A stretch of 64,000 nt of DNA from Limnephilus marmoratus (lineage: Eukaryota; Arthropoda; Insecta; Trichoptera; Limnephilidae). The notes under the pieces are model-generated. The model did no database searches. It saw nothing but the letters and a program-made list of their open reading frames with translations, and was not told the DNA's origin. The first letter of the stretch is position 1, and every line of letters starts with the position of its first letter. Shown here piece by piece: positions 63,970-64,000 of this stretch. A program made the translations under genes and the position numbers. The DNA is taken from assembly GCA_917880885.1 (NCBI GenBank), contig OU862907.1, positions 66,831,072-66,895,071 of the forward strand, in the 5' to 3' direction.

Positions 63970-64000
63970 TTTTTTTACATTAACTCCACACAGGAGGCCC
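63970..64000 (-). mobile_element. SINE-A tail at the window edge
   Basis: TTTTTTTTACATTAACTCCA then CACAGGAGGCCC is the reversed SINE-A/LINE tail; the rest lies outside the window. Confidence 0.7.

Overview
The window is animal nuclear DNA, almost certainly from an insect. It is AT-rich, has spliced genes with long introns, and is packed with transposons: Helitrons, mariner, hAT and PIF-like elements, Penelope-like elements, several LINEs and two SINE families. No bacterial, viral or organellar signature was seen. The order of insect cannot be fixed from sequence alone.

Only three host genes can be supported. (1) A minus-strand first coding exon (8448-10317) encodes the start of an unrecognised secreted, acidic, Ser/Thr/Glu-rich protein; it ends at a splice donor and its other exons were not found. 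(2) A plus-strand gene (40655-41419 joined to 42112-49400) encodes about 2,680 residues of disordered Pro/Asn/Gln-rich protein with several repeat blocks and a coiled coil. (3) A plus-strand gene starts at 58315 and runs off the right edge. Its exons 2 and 3 encode the WWE-type region of the SEC23IP/DDHD2/PAPLA1 family of phosphatidic-acid phospholipase A1 proteins, which act at the ER exit site/Golgi. Genes 2 and 3 are on the same strand about 9 kb apart. Gene 2 resembles the disordered N-terminal half of SEC23IP-type proteins in character, so they may be one locus with two promoters (inference).

The rest is nested repeats. 0-8.4 kb: Helitron ends, a C-tract MITE, a LINE inserted in a Helitron, an 18-bp tandem repeat and a SINE. 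10.3-16 kb: a 150-bp-arm foldback next to gene 1, MITEs with 9-bp target duplications, an 898-bp TIR element, a hAT inside a SINE, and a LINE 3' end. 16-39 kb: two SINE families (A, LINE-tailed; B, tRNA-headed), four copies across the window of one 8-bp-TSD hAT family, tRNA-like repeats, a Penelope-like element with a GIY-YIG domain, abutting Helitrons and more LINE ends. 50-58 kb: an empty-site Helitron, a Helitron carrying heat-shock-element-like repeats with a hAT inside it, a SINE, and a satellite with two insertions. Introns of gene 3 hold a 72-bp tandem array with a mariner inside it, LINE fragments, a SINE and a TTTG-rich repeat.

The best leads are the heat-shock-element array in a Helitron upstream of gene 3, the MITE that repeatedly lands in GCCCGG sites (twice in tRNA-like DNA), the 3' tail shared by SINE-A and a LINE, and the possible two-promoter SEC23IP/PAPLA1 locus. 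Coordinates of repeats are read by eye. Ends supported by target duplications are exact; the others are approximate.
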